NCBI GenBank assembly: GCA_965197005.1 | Contig: OZ239982.1 | Span: 1,302,001 to 1,366,000, forward strand | DNA: 64,000 nucleotides | Reading direction: 5' to 3' | DNA from: G965197005 sp965197005 | GTDB lineage: Bacteria; Pseudomonadota; Gammaproteobacteria; Pseudomonadales; Oceanobacteraceae | Shown here: in pieces, positions 1-10,500 of the stretch | Layout: every line of letters begins with the position of its first letter | How positions within the stretch are numbered: position 1 is the first letter of the stretch | Notes under the pieces: generated by a model | The model's database searches: none | The model's input: the letters and a program-made list of their open reading frames with translations, nothing else | What the model was told of the DNA's origin: nothing | Made by a program: the position numbers and the translations under genes

Positions 1-3000
1 CAAATTGTTTTATCTTACTGGCTTTAACGGAGTTATAACGAATAGAGGCTTCGCCACCTTCGCCTGAGTTGCTCATTGCCCCTGCCATATTTGTGCCTAT
101 AGCAACCGCTTCATGTGCTTTACCAACCAATGCGCCATGACTCATGGCACCTGAGGCTAAACAGGCGGTAATTTCACTGGCAGGCTGCACTGCTGATAAC
201 TCAATAGGTGCGGGAGCGGCGAGTAATTTTTTACACCATTTTTCTGCTTGATTAAACGCTGTAAAAACAACACCTTTGGCGGTTGTATTAAGGTTTTTAA
301 TATCTTTTGTAAAATATTCTTTTAGCGCATCAGCTAATAGCTGATTTTTGCCATTATTTAAACTGAGTGTCCACTGCGTTTGTTGTTGGCTAATATTAAG
401 ACCTTGTACCGCCAAACTCGCATTCACATCTATAGGCGTAGTAAACAGCTCGGTAAAATCACTTTTTTTACTGGCATCTAAAAGATTAATAGGTAGATTT
501 AGCACATCTCGTAAAGTGGCAGGTCGTTTGGCACGCTCTTGGCTCATATTGGCAATAAAATCACGATAAGCAGGCGTGATTTGATGTTCGTTGAGCTCTT
601 TTTTAGTACGCACCTGATAGCTAGAAGTTAAATAGCTGGGATCTTCAGGTAAAAATTCTAGGCGTTCTTGTTCATCATCATTAGCAAAGCTGTAAGCCTC
701 ACTGGTTAAGCCTTCAAAGGAACGTACAGATTCAACACCATAGCTGTGTCCCGGACCATCGCCTCGTTCTTTAAATAAGCCTAAAAGAGGAATTTGCTTT
801 GCATCTGTCATCTGTAACATTTTGTGATGCCAGATATGTGCATTGTATGCGATGTCTTTAAATTGTGCGCCACCAACAGGAGAATGCATATTAGGAAAAA
901 TAGCGTGCAGCTCAGGGTCATTGGTATCTAAGAAACTGACTTCAAAAAATTCCCCTCCCATATAGCTTTCTGCGGTGCATAATCCAAATTTTCCCATGGT
1001 TTTCATGAGTGCTTTTTCAACCGCTTTTTGGAAGTTTTTCAGTGATTTTTCTATACCTTCACAGCTGCTATTTTCTTCTAATGCTCGAGCATAAACACTG
1101 CTTGGACAAACCGCTGATGCACCAAACCCTAAAATCAGAGCAACTTCATGAGTACCGCAAATTTGTCCAGTCTTATAAACCAAACTGGTGCTAAAGCGCA
1201 GTCCACTTTTAATAAGCCGCTGGTTAGCAGCGGAAATAGTCAGTATCGCAGGTAAGGCAGCTTGAGTTTGGCTTAATCCACTATCATCTAAAATAATAAT
1301 ATCAGCACCGCCTTTAGTGAGCACTTCTACCTGATCACATACATTAGCAAGGGCTGTTCTTAAATTGTTTTCACTGCTTTTTGCCGTTTTGCCAATTTTA
1401 AATAAGGTATTAATTTTAACAACACTTAGCAGCCCCTCATTACCTGCCTGTACAATACTTGCTAATAATTGTGGCGTTAAAATTGGACTATCTAATGTAA
1501 GCTGGCGTTTACCATGAGAAAAAATGGGCTTTGCGCCTAAAGAGACTCTTAAAGTCATGCCGTCTGCTTCACGAATAGAATCCAGCGGTGGGTTGGTTAC
1601 CTGTGCAAAGCGTTGGGTAAAATAACGTGACATACCCCCTTCTTCACTTTGAATGCCATTCGGAGCAACACCATAACCCATGGCTGAGATTTTTTCTGCG
1701 CCATTTTGTAACATAGGATCAAGCATAAACTTTAGGCTTTCTTGGTTTAAGCTATAACCCACATAACGGCTGGCAATAGGCAGTCTTTGACTATCTAAAT
1801 CATCGGTTAATGGACAATCAGACAAGGATTTAATAGGTAAATTTTCAGCTTTAATGCGTGCTCGTTGCAGCAAAGCAGCAAAGTCCTTATCTTTTGCCAT
1901 ACGCTCTAAAATATCGTGGGTATAGCTTAACTCTTGGGTAGCATGGTCAAATACAATCATGCCCCCTGCTTCTATACGTCCACGGCGTGTCACTATCTCT
2001 GGGGGAAAATCAATCTGCCCTGCCTCACTCATTACGGCTAAATAATCTTTAGTCTGTACACTTCTAAGCGGGCGCAAGCCTAGGCGATCTAAACGTGCTC
2101 CAATTTTAATACCATCAGAGAAGACTAAGGCTGCTGGTCCATCATTTTTTTCTTCCGACAAACTAAGATAATCGAGCATATCTCTTACTTCAGGCGAGAA
2201 ACGAGCATCATTTTCCCATGCAGGCGGCATCATTGCTAATAACGCACTATCTATATCTAACTTATCCTCTGCAATACGCCGTGCAAGGGTTTGGTCTAAA
2301 CGTGAGGAATCGGATTGCCCCTTAGGAAAAATAATACGCTTACCAGCTTGTCTGGCAATGGCATCTTCACTTAAACGGTTTTTACGGTCGGTATTTAGCT
2401 CGCCATTATGTGCCATACGCCTAAAGGGTTGAGCAAACCAAGGATTAGGTGCGGTATTGGTAGAGAAACGAGTATGAAAAAACAAATTGCAAATATGATG
2501 TTCTGGGTTCATTAAATCTTGAAAATAAGGCACCACTTCCCAAGAATTTAAACGCCCTTTATATACCTGCGTACGGGAACTAATAGAAATGGGATAGAGC
2601 GCTTCATAATCCGCATTACCGTAGGCTTCAGCTTCAATTTCCAGCAACATATCATTGGTTAAATGCTCAAAATTGTTCCAGCTTTGCAGCATCTTTTTGG
2701 GGCACCGAAAGACAACTTGCTCAATAGCAAGTTGCGCTTTAACTGAGGCATTATTTAAAACACTGTTATCAACAGGCACATCACGCCATAAAATAACCTC
2801 TACATCATGCTTATTAAATACTTGCTCAACCAGTTCAATGGCTTTTTGTTTGCATTTTTTATCACGAGGAAAAAAGAAGTTACCGACACCAAAACTGCCT
2901 TTTTCTAGGCTTTTATCCCCTGTAAGATAACGGTAAAAATGAACAGATAAATCAATATTAACCCCTGCACCGTCACCCACACCTCGTGAATCCATACCAC

Positions 3001-3136
3001 CACGATGAGGAATTTTACATAAGGCCTGATGAGCCAACTCTAATAATTCGTAGCTTTGTATGCTGTGTTTATTGGTAATAAAGCCAACACCACAACTGGA
3101 ATGCTCTGCATTTGGATTAGATAAATAACGTGCCAT
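1..3136 (-). CDS. gltB: Glutamate synthase large subunit, partial (3' end beyond left edge)
   Basis: Ferredoxin/NADPH-type glutamate synthase makes two glutamates from glutamine and 2-oxoglutarate. I translated the reverse strand from ATG at 3136 and it stays open for 1045 codons to the edge. The N-terminus has a short propeptide and then the class II amidotransferase start CGVGF, with the nucleophile Cys15 after 14 residues, followed by PHRGG and DGAG motifs and the amidotransferase motif MAHNGELN. Near the left edge the synthase domain begins, with GAMSHGAL and NSGEGGE, typical of the FMN-binding barrel. The family is usually about 1500 residues, so roughly the last third is missing. A clear AGGAG lies 9 bases before the ATG. 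The start is divergent from the acetyltransferase at 3535. The partner gltD is not in the window. Confidence 0.93.
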   Translation of the reverse strand, partial: MARYLSNPNAEHSSCGVGFITNKHSIQSYELLELAHQALCKIPHRGGMDSRGVGDGAGVNIDLSVHFYRYLTGDKSLEKGSFGVGNFFFPRDKKCKQKAIELVEQVFNKHDVEVILWRDVPVDNSVLNNASVKAQLAIEQVVFRCPKKMLQSWNNFEHLTNDMLLEIEAEAYGNADYEALYPISISSRTQVYKGRLNSWEVVPYFQDLMNPEHHICNLFFHTRFSTNTAPNPWFAQPFRRMAHNGELNTDRKNRLSEDAIARQAGKRIIFPKGQSDSSRLDQTLARRIAEDKLDIDSALLAMMPPAWENDARFSPEVRDMLDYLSLSEEKNDGPAALVFSDGIKIGARLDRLGLRPLRSVQTKDYLAVMSEAGQIDFPPEIVTRRGRIEAGGMIVFDHATQELSYTHDILERMAKDKDFAALLQRARIKAENLPIKSLSDCPLTDDLDSQRLPIASRYVGYSLNQESLKFMLDPMLQNGAEKISAMGYGVAPNGIQSEEGGMSRYFTQRFAQVTNPPLDSIREADGMTLRVSLGAKPIFSHGKRQLTLDSPILTPQLLASIVQAGNEGLLSVVKINTLFKIGKTAKSSENNLRTALANVCDQVEVLTKGGADIIILDDSGLSQTQAALPAILTISAANQRLIKSGLRFSTSLVYKTGQICGTHEVALILGFGASAVCPSSVYARALEENSSCEGIEKSLKNFQKAVEKALMKTMGKFGLCTAESYMGGEFFEVSFLDTNDPELHAIFPNMHSPVGGAQFKDIAYNAHIWHHKMLQMTDAKQIPLLGLFKERGDGPGHSYGVESVRSFEGLTSEAYSFANDDEQERLEFLPEDPSYLTSSYQVRTKKELNEHQITPAYRDFIANMSQERAKRPATLRDVLNLPINLLDASKKSDFTELFTTPIDVNASLAVQGLNISQQQTQWTLSLNNGKNQLLADALKEYFTKDIKNLNTTAKGVVFTAFNQAEKWCKKLLAAPAPIELSAVQPASEITACLASGAMSHGALVGKAHEAVAIGTNMAGAMSNSGEGGEASIRYNSVKASKIKQF

Positions 3137-3534
3137 CGATACGTCTCCTACATTGGTTCATTTAATCAAAAATAACAGACCAAATTTCACAACCATACTG
3201 ACTAAACGATGGTAATAGAAAATTTAAACTGGCCTTTATTTATGGTTTATATAGCACCATAAACACTCTCTCCCCAAGGCTACCTGCTAACATTATGAAA
3301 AACGTATTTTGCTTATGCACAAAACAGGGCGCAGTATTATATAGGTTATTGCTAGGACAATTCAAGACAAGTAAATCATCGCCATGACCAACTAAATCAA
3401 GTTTACCGTTAAAAAACAAAATCAATACCCTCTTTAAACTGCCTTAAAGAGAGACATGTTAAGCTATACAAATCGGATTAATTAGTGCTATGTTAGCCGC
3501 CATTAATCCATGTTATTTGCTAAAGGAAATAAAA
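3137..3534. other. Intergenic region between gltB and the GNAT gene
   Basis: About 400 bases separate the divergent gltB and acetyltransferase starts, so both promoters should lie here. I see no convincing coding sequence: a 61-codon reverse frame at 3240-3425 has no recognisable protein and no good ribosome binding site. The only notable structure is the inverted repeat listed at 3430-3451. No sigma70 boxes stand out clearly. Confidence 0.5.
3430..3451. repeat. 8-bp inverted repeat (possible operator or hairpin)
   Basis: CTCTTTAA and TTAAAGAG form a perfect 8-bp inverted repeat around a 6-base gap. It lies about 85 bases before the GNAT start. There is no T tract, so it is not a standard terminator. 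It could be an operator, for example for the LysR protein encoded downstream, but the arms lack the T-N11-A pattern usual for LysR sites. Function unknown. Confidence 0.35.
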
Positions 3535-4122
3535 ATGTGGCCAAGCAAAACAAGGTTAAGCGGTCAGTTTGTAACCCTAGAACCATTAACACAAGCACAT
3601 ACTCAACCCTTACAGGACGCACTTGCAAAAGAGCCCATGCCACCAGCTTGGTATGCCCATGTTCCCACAGCACAGAGCATATCAACTTACATAACAGCGG
3701 CGCTCACTAACGAACAGCAAAAACAAATAGCTTATGCAGTTAAACTGAACACCTCTAAAACCCTTGTTGGTTCAACTCGTTTTTATGCCATAGATAAAAC
3801 CCATCGGCGTGCTTTAATTGGTTTTACTTGGTATTTACCATCGGTCAGACGCAGCGCTGTTAATACAGAGTGCAAGCTCTTATTATTAACACATTTATTT
3901 GAAGAAAATCAAGCTATTGCAGCAGAGTTTCGTACGCACTTCTTTAATCAAACCTCACGCACTGCCATTGAGCGTTTGGGAGCGAAACAAGACGGCATTT
4001 TACGCAACCATCAGATTTTAGCCGATGGCTCATATCGTGATACCGTGGTATATTCTATTACCGAGCATGAATGGCCAGCGGTAAAACAAAACCTTCAAAG
4101 CAAACTTAAATATCACTTATGA
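3535..4122 (+). CDS. GNAT family N-acetyltransferase (RimJ/RimL-like)
   Basis: A 195-residue protein that resembles the RimJ/RimL branch of the GNAT superfamily, which moves acetyl from acetyl-CoA to an amine. The family-like parts are an N-terminal 'L.G.FVTLEPLT..H' strand, the central GFTWYLPSVRRSAVNTECKL region where the acetyl-CoA loop falls, and the C-terminal 'AIERLGAKQDGILRNH...DGSYRDTVVYSI..HEWP' motif. I chose ATG 3535 because AAAGGA lies just upstream; an upstream in-frame ATG at 3490 has no such site. The stop overlaps the start of the LysR gene (ATGATGA), so the two are translationally coupled. The substrate cannot be told from sequence. Confidence 0.82.
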   Translation: MWPSKTRLSGQFVTLEPLTQAHTQPLQDALAKEPMPPAWYAHVPTAQSISTYITAALTNEQQKQIAYAVKLNTSKTLVGSTRFYAIDKTHRRALIGFTWYLPSVRRSAVNTECKLLLLTHLFEENQAIAAEFRTHFFNQTSRTAIERLGAKQDGILRNHQILADGSYRDTVVYSITEHEWPAVKQNLQSKLKYHL

Positions 4123-5006
4123 TGACACCTCGTTCACTCCAAATATTTATAGCGGTTGCTAAATGCGGTTCTATTAGCCTTGCCGCAGAACAGCAGCATT
4201 TAACACAATCAGCAGTTTCCAAACGCATTGCTCAGTTAGAGCAGAATTTAAATAGCAAATTATTTGAGCGACACAATCGGCGGGTAAGTCTAACCAGTGC
4301 TGGTGCGCTATTATTGCAACAAGCACAGCGCATTTTAAATTTAATGGAAGATACCAAGCAGGAACTAAACAGCTTGCAGCATGAAGTGGGCGGAAAATTG
4401 GCTATTGCCGCCAGCCATCATATTGGTCTACACCGCCTGCCCCCAGCTTTATCCATGATGCAAACCACCTACCCGAATGTCCAAATAGATTTACAGTTTA
4501 TGGCATCAGAACAAGCACAAACGGCCTTAGAAAACCGTCAATTAGAGCTGGCATTAATTACCCTTAAAGCCCAATATGATGAAGAATTTAGCCGACAAAT
4601 ACTATGGCAAGATGAACTCATACCAGTATGTGCCCCACAGCATAAATTAGCGCAAGTAAGGGATTTGTCTATCCGTGATTTATGCCAACATGCAGTTATT
4701 TTACCTACCAAAAACACCATTACTTTTAATTTAGTAGAGCAGCTTTTTTTAACCCAAGGTTTAAGTTTAAAACCAGCTATGGCAACTAATTATTTAGAAA
4801 CCATTAAAATGATGGTCAGCGTGGGTTTGGGTTGGAGTTTTTTACCTAAAAATATGATAGACAGCCAGTTGCATGTTCTAAACTGGCAAGAGGATATTGC
4901 CTTTCCATATAGAAATTTAGGCATATTGAAATTAAAACACCGTCCATTAAGTCGTTCCGCTAAAGCCTTAATTGAGCTGATACAGGTTTCGCTCAAACCC
5001 AACTAA
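4119..5006 (+). CDS. LysR family transcriptional regulator
   Basis: A 295-residue LysR-type regulator. Residues about 4-65 form the winged helix-turn-helix (LQIFIAVAKCGSISLAAEQQ, then LTQSAVSKRIAQLE and LFER), followed by a linker helix and a periplasmic-binding-protein-like effector domain from about residue 90. Two adjacent ATG codons (4119, 4122) can serve as start and overlap the end of the acetyltransferase, so these two genes are probably one unit. LysR genes usually control a neighbour, but here the divergent gene is gltB, 400 bases away beyond the GNAT gene, so the target is unclear. The 3' end overlaps that of uppP by four bases, convergently. No effector can be assigned. Confidence 0.9.
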   Translation: MMTPRSLQIFIAVAKCGSISLAAEQQHLTQSAVSKRIAQLEQNLNSKLFERHNRRVSLTSAGALLLQQAQRILNLMEDTKQELNSLQHEVGGKLAIAASHHIGLHRLPPALSMMQTTYPNVQIDLQFMASEQAQTALENRQLELALITLKAQYDEEFSRQILWQDELIPVCAPQHKLAQVRDLSIRDLCQHAVILPTKNTITFNLVEQLFLTQGLSLKPAMATNYLETIKMMVSVGLGWSFLPKNMIDSQLHVLNWQEDIAFPYRNLGILKLKHRPLSRSAKALIELIQVSLKPN

Positions 5007-5803
5007 ACAAAAAACAGCAATAACAGCGCACCTAAAAGCAGACGATAAATTACAAAAGGCAGCATGCCTATGCGTTCAATAAAACGTAAAAAATAATGAA
5101 TACAAATCCATGCACTAACAGCAGAAACACCAACACCCAAAGCTAAAATAGCCCAATCAACGGGCATTTCAGTGGTAATGAGCTGTAATAACTTCAATCC
5201 CCCTGCTGCTAAAATAAGAGGAATGGAAAGCAAAAAAGAAAAGCGTGCAGCAGCAACCTTATGCAAGCCTAAAAATAAAGCAGCGGTCATGGTAATACCT
5301 GAGCGTGAAGTCCCTGGAATTAATGCTAAGGCTTGCGCTAAACCAATAATTAACGCCATCATCAAAGTCATTTGCCCAAGCTGCTTTGCCTGTGAGCCAA
5401 ATTTATCTGAAACACCTAAAAACACACCAAAACCAATGGTTGCCAAAGCAATAACCAAGGTACTACGCAAATGGGTTTGAATAAACTCATCTAATAATAT
5501 GCCTGCCAAACCTGCGGGTATGGTGGCTAAAATAATATACCAAGCAAGGCGAGCATCTGCACTGGGTGAAGTGCTAAAGCCAGTCGTAAAAAACTGTTGA
5601 GTTAAACGTACTATATCTGTTTTAAAATACAGCATAACCGCCAATAACGTACCCAAATGAACCGCCACATCAAACGCCAAACCTTGGTCTTGCCATGCGA
5701 ATAGTTGAGCAGGCAAAATCAAATGCGCCGAGCTTGAGATAGGCAAAAATTCAGTTAACCCTTGAATTAAAGCCAGAGTTAAGGCTTGAAACCAATCAAT
5801 CAT
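5003..5803 (-). CDS. uppP: Undecaprenyl-diphosphatase
   Basis: UppP (BacA) removes a phosphate from undecaprenyl pyrophosphate at the inner membrane, which recycles the lipid carrier for peptidoglycan, O-antigen and other glycans, and gives bacitracin resistance. The 266-residue length is normal. Both signature motifs are present: QGLTEFLPISSSAH (residues 14-27, with the conserved Glu18) and PGTSRSG (163-169, with the conserved Arg). The remainder is strongly hydrophobic with several membrane segments. It starts 18 bases after the stop of tsaB and ends four bases inside the convergent LysR gene. Its product serves the polysaccharide locus at 47-57 kb as well as the cell wall. Confidence 0.95.
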   Translation of the reverse strand: MIDWFQALTLALIQGLTEFLPISSSAHLILPAQLFAWQDQGLAFDVAVHLGTLLAVMLYFKTDIVRLTQQFFTTGFSTSPSADARLAWYIILATIPAGLAGILLDEFIQTHLRSTLVIALATIGFGVFLGVSDKFGSQAKQLGQMTLMMALIIGLAQALALIPGTSRSGITMTAALFLGLHKVAAARFSFLLSIPLILAAGGLKLLQLITTEMPVDWAILALGVGVSAVSAWICIHYFLRFIERIGMLPFVIYRLLLGALLLLFFV

Positions 5804-5821
5804 TGATACTCCTTAGGTTCA

Positions 5822-6514
5822 TTAGTTGTTAATCAATTTGCTTTGTTCACTTAGCTTTTTCCATGCTGTAGCGGGTCGAATATAATCAGGTTGCTGCTCG
5901 CTCATAGCAGAAAATGCGCCTTTAGCAAAGGCGGCTCGTAAATATTGTGCAAGATTTTCATCGCTAAGCTGAATGTCTGCTAAGCCTTTTAATGTTGCCA
6001 ACTCTGGCAATAACAAGCCATTACCTACCGCTTGAAAGGTTGCATCATAGTTGCTAAGAAAGGTTTGGTAACTCAGGTTAGCCACCTTATTACAACGTTG
6101 TAACTCCCCTGCTTGTAATATATAAGATTCGCAGTAGACCTCCTGCATGTGGGCATTGATGACTGCTGTAATGCGCTCATATTGTCCTTGACGGTAAGCC
6201 TGATAAGCCAGCATTTTAAGACTACTAAGCCCAAGTACAGGCAAATTTAAAGCGTATGACATGGCTTCAACAACAGCTGCAGCAATTCGAATACCAGTAA
6301 AAGAGCCAGGACCTTTAAAGTAAGCAAGGGCATTAAGCTCATGGCGAGCAGTTTGTGTCTGCTCTAAAAGCGCATCAATTAAAGGCAATACATTTTGCGC
6401 CTGTTTTCGCTCTTTATTGGCTCTTTTACTATAGTAATGTTCGCCCTTCACAAGCATAACATGCGTACTTTCGTAGCAGGTTTCGATACAGAGTATGGTG
6501 GCTATTTGCGTCAT
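5822..6514 (-). CDS. tsaB: tRNA threonylcarbamoyladenosine biosynthesis protein TsaB
   Basis: TsaB is the non-catalytic scaffold paralogue of TsaD. Together with TsaE and TsaC it makes t6A at position 37 of ANN-decoding tRNAs. The 230-residue protein has the ASKHA-type N-terminus (ILCIETCYESTHVML) and the family motif FKGPGSFTGIRIA near residue 70. It lacks the metal-binding histidines of TsaD, as expected for TsaB. It sits between adk and uppP on the same strand with short gaps and may be cotranscribed with adk. Confidence 0.92.
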   Translation of the reverse strand: MTQIATILCIETCYESTHVMLVKGEHYYSKRANKERKQAQNVLPLIDALLEQTQTARHELNALAYFKGPGSFTGIRIAAAVVEAMSYALNLPVLGLSSLKMLAYQAYRQGQYERITAVINAHMQEVYCESYILQAGELQRCNKVANLSYQTFLSNYDATFQAVGNGLLLPELATLKGLADIQLSDENLAQYLRAAFAKGAFSAMSEQQPDYIRPATAWKKLSEQSKLINN

Positions 6515-6552
6515 AGGATTTCGCCAGCAAGCAAACTTGCTGGCAAGTTCAT

Positions 6553-7206
6553 TTAGGCATTTAAAGCGGCAAGCACTTTGTCTTTAATTTCATGCAACTC
6601 GCCAACACCAACAACATGATCATAGTTTGGGGCATTGTCTGCTTGTTGTTTTAATGTTTGATAAAACTGCACTAATGGTGCGGTTTGCTGATGATAGACG
6701 GTAAGGCGATGGCGTACGGTTTCTTCATTGTCATCTGCACGCTGAATAAGTGGTTCGCCTGTTACGTCGTCTTTGCCCTCCTCTTTAGGTGGGTTATAGA
6801 CAACATGATAGGTACGCCCTGATGATTCATGAAAACGTCTACCAGATAAACGCTTAATAATTTCTTCATCGGCAACATCAATTTCTAACACATGGTCAAT
6901 ATCAACCTGTGCATCTAATAAGGCTTGAGCTTGAGGAATGGTACGTGGAAAGCCATCTAGTAAAAACCCGTTTTTACAATCACTTTGAGTTATTCTCTCC
7001 TGTACTAATTTGATGATAATTTCATCAGAGACCAATGCACCTGAATCCATGGCTTGTTTGGCTAATAAGCCTGTGGGCGTTTGTGCTTTTACTGCGGCAC
7101 GCAACATATCTCCTGTGGATATTTGTGGAATATCAAAGCTCTCACAAATAAACTGTGCCTGAGTCCCTTTGCCCGCACCTGGCGCACCTAATAAAATTAC
7201 TCTCAT
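6553..7206 (-). CDS. adk: Adenylate kinase
   Basis: Adenylate kinase converts ATP and AMP to two ADP in the cytoplasm. It has 217 residues, the length of the long bacterial form. The P-loop GAPGAGKGTQ is at residues 7-16, the AMP-binding part follows (STGDMLRAAV), then GFPRT, and the LID domain begins after RLSGRR. The LID carries no Cys4 zinc site, as in enterobacterial enzymes. A strong GAGGAG lies just before the ATG. Downstream on the same strand come tsaB and uppP. Confidence 0.97.
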   Translation of the reverse strand: MRVILLGAPGAGKGTQAQFICESFDIPQISTGDMLRAAVKAQTPTGLLAKQAMDSGALVSDEIIIKLVQERITQSDCKNGFLLDGFPRTIPQAQALLDAQVDIDHVLEIDVADEEIIKRLSGRRFHESSGRTYHVVYNPPKEEGKDDVTGEPLIQRADDNEETVRHRLTVYHQQTAPLVQFYQTLKQQADNAPNYDHVVGVGELHEIKDKVLAALNA

Positions 7207-7230
7207 TGTTACTCCTCTTTTCTCTAGTGG

Positions 7231-7266
7231 TTTTTACTGCATAAACACCGTTTTGCACAGTAAAAA
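7231..7266. repeat. Inverted repeat between DUF2835 gene and adk
   Basis: TTTTTACTG (7231-7239) and CAGTAAAAA (7258-7266) form a 9-bp stem around an 18-base loop, between the stop of the DUF2835 gene and the adk start, with T runs on both strands. It could act as a weak bidirectional terminator or as an operator for adk. The stem is AT-rich, so termination would be inefficient. Confidence 0.35.
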
Positions 7267-7321
7267 ATCTCGTCTTATAAATTTTAAGGGGGCATAACCT
7301 TACTCTGTGTGCGCCTTATGC

Positions 7322-7546
7322 TCAAGTATTAACTGCCTCTATTTTTATAAATTTGCCATTTTTATCGTAATAAATAGCAAATTTACCATACACGCCATCG
7401 GGAGTAAGAATGCCTTGCAGTACACTTGCAGGAAAGCGCATACTCAAGCCCTCATCAGTACGCACTTTAACGTACTTAATGCGACCTTGATAGTACAGCA
7501 AACAATCATCAGCAGAAATGCGTAATGAGAATTGCAGTCTTTGCAT
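7322..7546 (-). CDS. DUF2835 family small protein
   Basis: A 74-residue cytoplasmic protein that matches the conserved hypothetical family DUF2835, found in gammaproteobacteria. Recognisable parts are 'F.L.ISA...L.YY.G..KYV.VRT..G....FPAS.L...LT.DGVYG.F' and a C-terminal 'K.I.IEAV'. The function is unknown. It begins five bases after the stop of the large glutamate dehydrogenase gene, on the same strand, so it is read as the second gene of that unit. This pairing with GDH suggests cotranscription but not a proven functional link. Confidence 0.75.
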   Translation of the reverse strand: MQRLQFSLRISADDCLLYYQGRIKYVKVRTDEGLSMRFPASVLQGILTPDGVYGKFAIYYDKNGKFIKIEAVNT

Positions 7547-7551
7547 ACAAA

Positions 7552-10500
7552 TTAGCTATTTAAATCCCGATGCTGGGTTGCCTGCGCTAAATCAAGTAAT
7601 TCACGTAATGCCACCGACACCATAGAAAATTCTATTTGTGGCATAGATTGCGCTTCATTGAGCATATTATGCCAACGAGCAAATAAACTTTTATGTTCAT
7701 TTTGCCAGCGTTCTATCGTATCAGAGAGTTTTTCTTTGGCTTTTTGATGCCCTAATAGTGCGGCAGTCAATACCCGTTGCTGCGATTCTAAGTCATCTCT
7801 TAGTGTTTCTCTCGCCAACGCCTCCCAGTGCGTCGCTGTTGGCAGTTCGTTAATTCGTTGCATAAACCAGTTAAGTGATAACAATTCACCCACTTGGAAA
7901 TAGGCTTCTGATACGGACGTTAAGCTACGCTTGCTTTGCTGTGCTGCCTCAATAATGCTTAGTGCAGAATACAGATTACTTGCACCTGAAGAGGTATTTG
8001 CAAGGGCTTTAGGTACGCCTTTTTCAATGCGTTCATTAAACTGCTTTTGGTACTGCTCTAAGGTCTCGCCTGTTAATAATTGATTGAGCTTTTTGCCTAT
8101 TTCTTGAACCTTATCTTTAAAGTCGGCAACTTCTTTGCCTATATCTAAGTTGGCACGACGGTTACGTACAAACCACCGAGAACTACGTCTAATCAAGCGC
8201 ATCATATCTTGCATCATCGATTCTTGTACGGACGTTGCAACTTGATAATCTAAGGATTCGATTTCTTGCCAATACTCATCTAACGAAAAAATATCCCGTG
8301 CGGCAATAAAGGCACGCAAAATATCTTCCATACAAGCACCTGTAGAGTCGCTTAGCCGATTAATATAGGTTATGCCCATATAATCAACCACATTATTTGC
8401 CAAACGAGTGGCAATAATTTCTCCTCGTAAACGATGGTTATAGATTTTTTGCTGATAATCTTGTACTAATTTCTGCGGAAAACTTTGTTCAATCATTTGT
8501 GATAAATACTTATCTTCTGAAATGGTTTTGCTATTTAAGCGTTCTTTTAGCTCCCCTTTAGTATAAGAAATAAGCACTGATAACTCAGGGCGTGTTAGCC
8601 CTTGATTGTTATTGCGACGCTCTTGAATACTCTCATCATCAGGCAAAAACTCTAATTTTCTATCAAGACGACCACGGCTTTCATAATCACGAATTAAACG
8701 CACATATTCATTTAGGCGTGTTTGGCAGTCTATATAGGCAAGTTTAATTGCCTGAGTTTGGCGATAATTATGTTTTAACACCAAATCTGATACCTGTTCT
8801 GTCATGCTTAAAAAGATTTTATTACGTTGTTTTTCCGTCAAATCTTCACTTAATAATAAGTCATTAAGCATAATTTTAATGTTAACCTCTTGGTCGGAGG
8901 TATCAACACCTGCAGAGTTATCAATAAAGTCAGTATAAGATTTGCCTCCATGTAACGCATATTCAATACGCCCTAGCTGAGTTACACCTAAGTTACCACC
9001 CTCACCAATTACCTTAGCCTGCACTTCATTGCCATTAACTCGTAATGCATCGTTGGCTTTATCTCCAACACGTGAATTGCTTTCACTGCTGGCTTTAATA
9101 TAAGTACCAATACCGCCGTTCCAAATTAAGTCTATAGGTGCTTTAAGTAAGGCACTGATTAAATCATTAGGCGAAAGATGCTTCTCTTTAATCGCAAAGC
9201 ATTTACGCATTTCAGGACTGATACTGATACTTTTAGCAGAGCGTAAAAAAATACCTCCCCCTTTAGATATCAATTTTTTATCATAATCCGCCCATGAAGA
9301 ACGAGGCATATCAAACAAGCGTTGTCGCTCTTTAAAACTTTCAGCAGAGTTGGGTGTTGGGTCTATAAATATGTGCATATGGTTAAACGCCGCCACCAAG
9401 CAAATATGTTTAGATAGCAACATACCATTACCAAACACATCGCCTGCCATATCGCCAATACCAACAACATTAAAGTCTTGCTCTTGTACGTTATGTCCCA
9501 TTTCACGGAAATGACGCTGCACAGAAATCCATGCGCCACGTGCAGTAATGCCCATTTTCTTATGGTCATAACCCACAGAACCACCTGAAGCAAAGGCATC
9601 TCCTAACCAAAAACCTCGTGCAATGGCTATCTCATTAGCAATATCTGAAAAAGTTGCCGTACCCTTATCTGCAGCAACAACTAAGTAAGGGTCTTGTTCG
9701 TCATAGCAGATGACATTATCAGGGGCAATGACCTTACCGTCTTTACGATTATCCGTCACATCTAATAACGCACTAATAAAGGTTTGATATGAACGTATGC
9801 CCTCTGCCATAAAGGCTTCACGGTCATCACTTTTGGGTAAATTCTTAGCAATAAATCCACCCTTTGCACCAACAGGAACAATCACAGAGTTTTTAACTTG
9901 CTGGGCTTTTACCAAACCAAGGACTTCAGTTCTAAAGTCATCGGTTCTATCAGACCAACGTAAGCCACCACGAGCCACTTTACCACCACGCAAATGCACA
10001 CCTTCCACACTTGGCGAGTACACAAAAATCTCAAATGCAGGTCTTGGTAATGGCATATTACTGATTTTTTCTGGGTGTAGTTTAATTGCCAAATAGTTCT
10101 TTTTCTCGCCGTTTGTATCTGTTTGATAAGCATTAGTACGCAATGTGGCTTTCATTAATTCTAAATAACGGCGAATAACACGGTCTTCATTTAATTGTGC
10201 CACATCATCAAGAGAGCTAAGAATTTTATCTTCACACGCCTGCATTGCCGTTTCACGCTGCGCCATATCCTGCTTATTAATGGCAAATTTAAGGCCGAAA
10301 TACTCAACTAAATATTGGCTAATATGCACATAGCGGCATAATGTATCAGCAATGTAGGTTTCTGACATAGCTGAGCGAATTTGTTTCATATAGCGGGCAT
10401 AGGTACGTAAAATAGCCACATCGTGCCAACCTAAATTACTACCTAATACCATACGGTTAAAGGCATCGTTTTCACCTTTGCCTATCCATATAGCCCGAAA

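Noticed and set aside
3240..3425. 61-codon reverse frame upstream of gltB
   Set aside because: No ribosome binding site or recognisable protein; it lies in a divergent promoter region.
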